DNA of 64,000 nucleotides from Margaritifera margaritifera (taxonomy: Eukaryota > Mollusca > Bivalvia > Unionida > Margaritiferidae). This document shows positions 62,109 through 64,000 of this stretch, one piece after another. The stretch covers positions 2,024,501 to 2,088,500 of the forward strand of contig JAQPZY010001688.1 of the NCBI GenBank assembly GCA_029931535.1, given 5' to 3'. Below the pieces are notes generated by a model, which had not been told where the DNA came from, searched no databases, and worked only from the letters and a program-made list of their open reading frames with translations. The translations under genes and the position numbers were made by a program. Each line of letters begins with the position of its first letter. The first letter of the stretch is position 1.

Positions 62109-63764
62109 TTTTCTTGAACCGTTGGAACTGTTCGTTGTCACGATTTCTTCAGACTATACATGTCCAATGTTTTACTATTTAAAAGTAACTTATTAGTTTT
62201 GCATAGAATATATAGGAAAAGGTTAGCTTCTAACGTGATAATATTAGTCACCTGTGATATCGATGTCGGCTGATAACAATGTTATGGTGTATAACAAATT
62301 ATTTACGGTGTCTTAGTTTGATTGAAGAATAGCAAATTACATAAATGTCTCTGTTTGATCGATGTCTCAGTTTGAAGAATGTTCTTGAGGCACATTCTAA
62401 ACGAAATTAAGACTGGTTTAGAAAGAAAAGAAAAAAAAGGCACGCAAAATTGAACATAGTTTTAAAATTTGTAAAGGACTTTATATTTTTTAGTCCAACA
62501 ATCCATAAATAGATCACATAGGTAAATCATTCCTGCTAACTTCCATTCATTCTTAATTACATTTTCGCTATACAATTAGTTTTGCCTTCTGGGCAATCAG
62601 AATTAGTTACCTTATCCTTAATCGCTACTATTTCCCGCTGCAAAATAGTCCCAGGGAAGGAATGCTAGTTTGGTGACGAAATAATTACGTCAGACAACCG
62701 ACTATATTTCATCCTAAAGAACTTTTGATTAAGAAAACGGAACTAGTCGTCGAAATATGCCTTATTCTAGTATTTAATTAGCTTTTTGGACGCATTACCT
62801 TAAATATATATGCATTAATTTTCTGTATACACATGCCTGACTTTCACCTCATGAAAAAGAGTGAATGCAAAGCCATGGAAGGTACCAGGTATGGAAGAGT
62901 CTGCGCTGAAGAATGAAGAATGTATATCGGACTCAATTTGAAAGTGTTAGACTTGACATGTCTCTATTATATCACTGGATTTCGTGTTTGCCGTTTCCAG
63001 GCTCCTTCATTCACTGTGCGCAGTGTACCTAAAGTGTTTGTAAGCTTTCTTTCCAGTCCGGTAGAATTATTTCGCACATGGAGTAAAAGCAACTGGCCAT
63101 TTTATTTCAATCAAAACATTCTAGTCAAGCTTACACAATTTAATCCTACAGAGTTATAAACCAAGTATTCAAGCATCGCAATTATAAAACCATTGACGAA
63201 GTATTAGGGAAGTCATTCTCTATTATAACTTTCGTCATGTCGAAAGGATTGAACGCATTTGATATACATGTATATATACATGTGTATACAAAATTATTTG
63301 CTCTATTTTAAAATCACTTCTATTTTTTGCACAAAAGATCAGATGTGAATTTTCCGACATACCGAACATAAATTCTCCTCGTATGCTACAATGATGGCTC
63401 TAGACAGGGAAAGTTTGAAACAGATACGCTCTTTCCTCATCAAATCTTGTCATCATCAGCAACATCAACACCAGCAGCATAACCGTCCTATTTTGCCGTT
63501 TTCGTGGATGGCAATGTTGATATCGGCGTTGTTACCGGCGACATAGCCTTCTAGCTTTCATCAACCGTGGAAGATAGTAATTCTCCAATTATCCACTCGT
63601 CTCTCTCTCTCTCTTTTCGTACGTCAGTCGTCGATTTTCACTTTTTAAAATGCCTAACCTCTGTAATGGCATCGCTGTTTTTGTAAAAAGACTTCACAGC
63701 AGCCTTAGATCTGAGAAAAAAACATGTTAAGTAAGAAGGAAGTCGTTCGTATAATGCTTGAGGA

Positions 63765-63785
63765 TAATAATAATAATAATAATAA
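63765..63785. repeat. (AAT)n microsatellite
   Basis: Seven to eight AAT/ATA repeats. A (TC)8 tract lies at 63598-63615. Confidence 0.9.
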
Positions 63786-64000
63786 AATTATAATGCGCAT
63801 TTTTTTTACTACATGTGTCATTTTATTATTGAATCTTTCTTGTTATTAGAGGACGCTAGAACTCTTTCTCAGCTTCATACAAAAAAGGTTGACTCTAACA
63901 GGAGAATGGTATAACCTGCACGCACAATGTAAATAAAACAGTGTGCCAGACAATATATTGCTGTCTACGTTATATGATTGAAGATAATGTTATATATATT

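Larger units (their letters stand above)
61315..64000. other. Unannotated right flank
   Basis: Apart from simple repeats, no feature is supported. The 79-codon ORF at 62920-63159 has no recognised domain. Any divergent neighbour gene is outside the window. Confidence 0.5.

Overview
This looks like animal (metazoan) nuclear DNA, most likely from a mollusc and plausibly a bivalve. It is AT-rich, almost gene-free and crowded with short tandem repeats, tRNA-derived SINEs, MITEs and arrays with units of about 145-170 bp. Several SINE 3' tails and one core-repeat element (resembling the bivalve 'pearl' / Helitron-related non-autonomous type) have a molluscan look. The assignment rests on memory of repeat types, not on a search.

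Only one cellular gene is well supported. It lies on the minus strand and is the 5' part of a type II TGF-beta-superfamily receptor, BMPR2-like or possibly ACVR2-like. Exon 1 (54790-54853) encodes a signal peptide. Exons 2 (47292-47498) and 3 (44370-44558) encode a ten-cysteine ectodomain ending in the type II signature FCCCHGNLCN. All three junctions are phase 1 and have consensus splice sites. I found no transmembrane or kinase exon, so the gene should continue past position 1 and intron 3 would exceed 44 kb. Most of the window is therefore receptor intron. Just upstream of the receptor ATG are two possible upstream ORFs: an AUG-UAA start-stop, and a 13-codon ORF whose stop overlaps the receptor start (TAATG).

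Layout. Positions 1-44369 are intron 3, holding about fifteen minisatellites with units of 22-62 bp, several dispersed repeat families, 'pearl-like' core-repeat elements, SINEs, and MITEs built from two hairpins. Positions 44559-47291 are intron 2, mostly a 'pearl-like' array. Positions 47499-54789 are intron 1. It holds a degenerate DUF4371/ZNF862-like (hAT-related) pseudogene that carries a 24-bp minisatellite and was split by a 1477-bp hAT-type non-autonomous element with a perfect 8-bp target duplication. Positions 54854-64000 are the 5' flank of the receptor gene, with a 0.7-kb foldback element, another 'pearl-like' element in inverse orientation, and long TC and AT microsatellites. No rRNA, bona fide tRNA gene, CRISPR or complete autonomous transposon was seen.

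No clear new multi-gene system is visible. The most unusual structures are the double-hairpin MITE family with a compensatory stem change and complementary loops, the nested hAT/DUF4371/minisatellite locus, the uORF arrangement at the receptor start, and a dispersed repeat seen in both unexpanded and minisatellite-expanded states.
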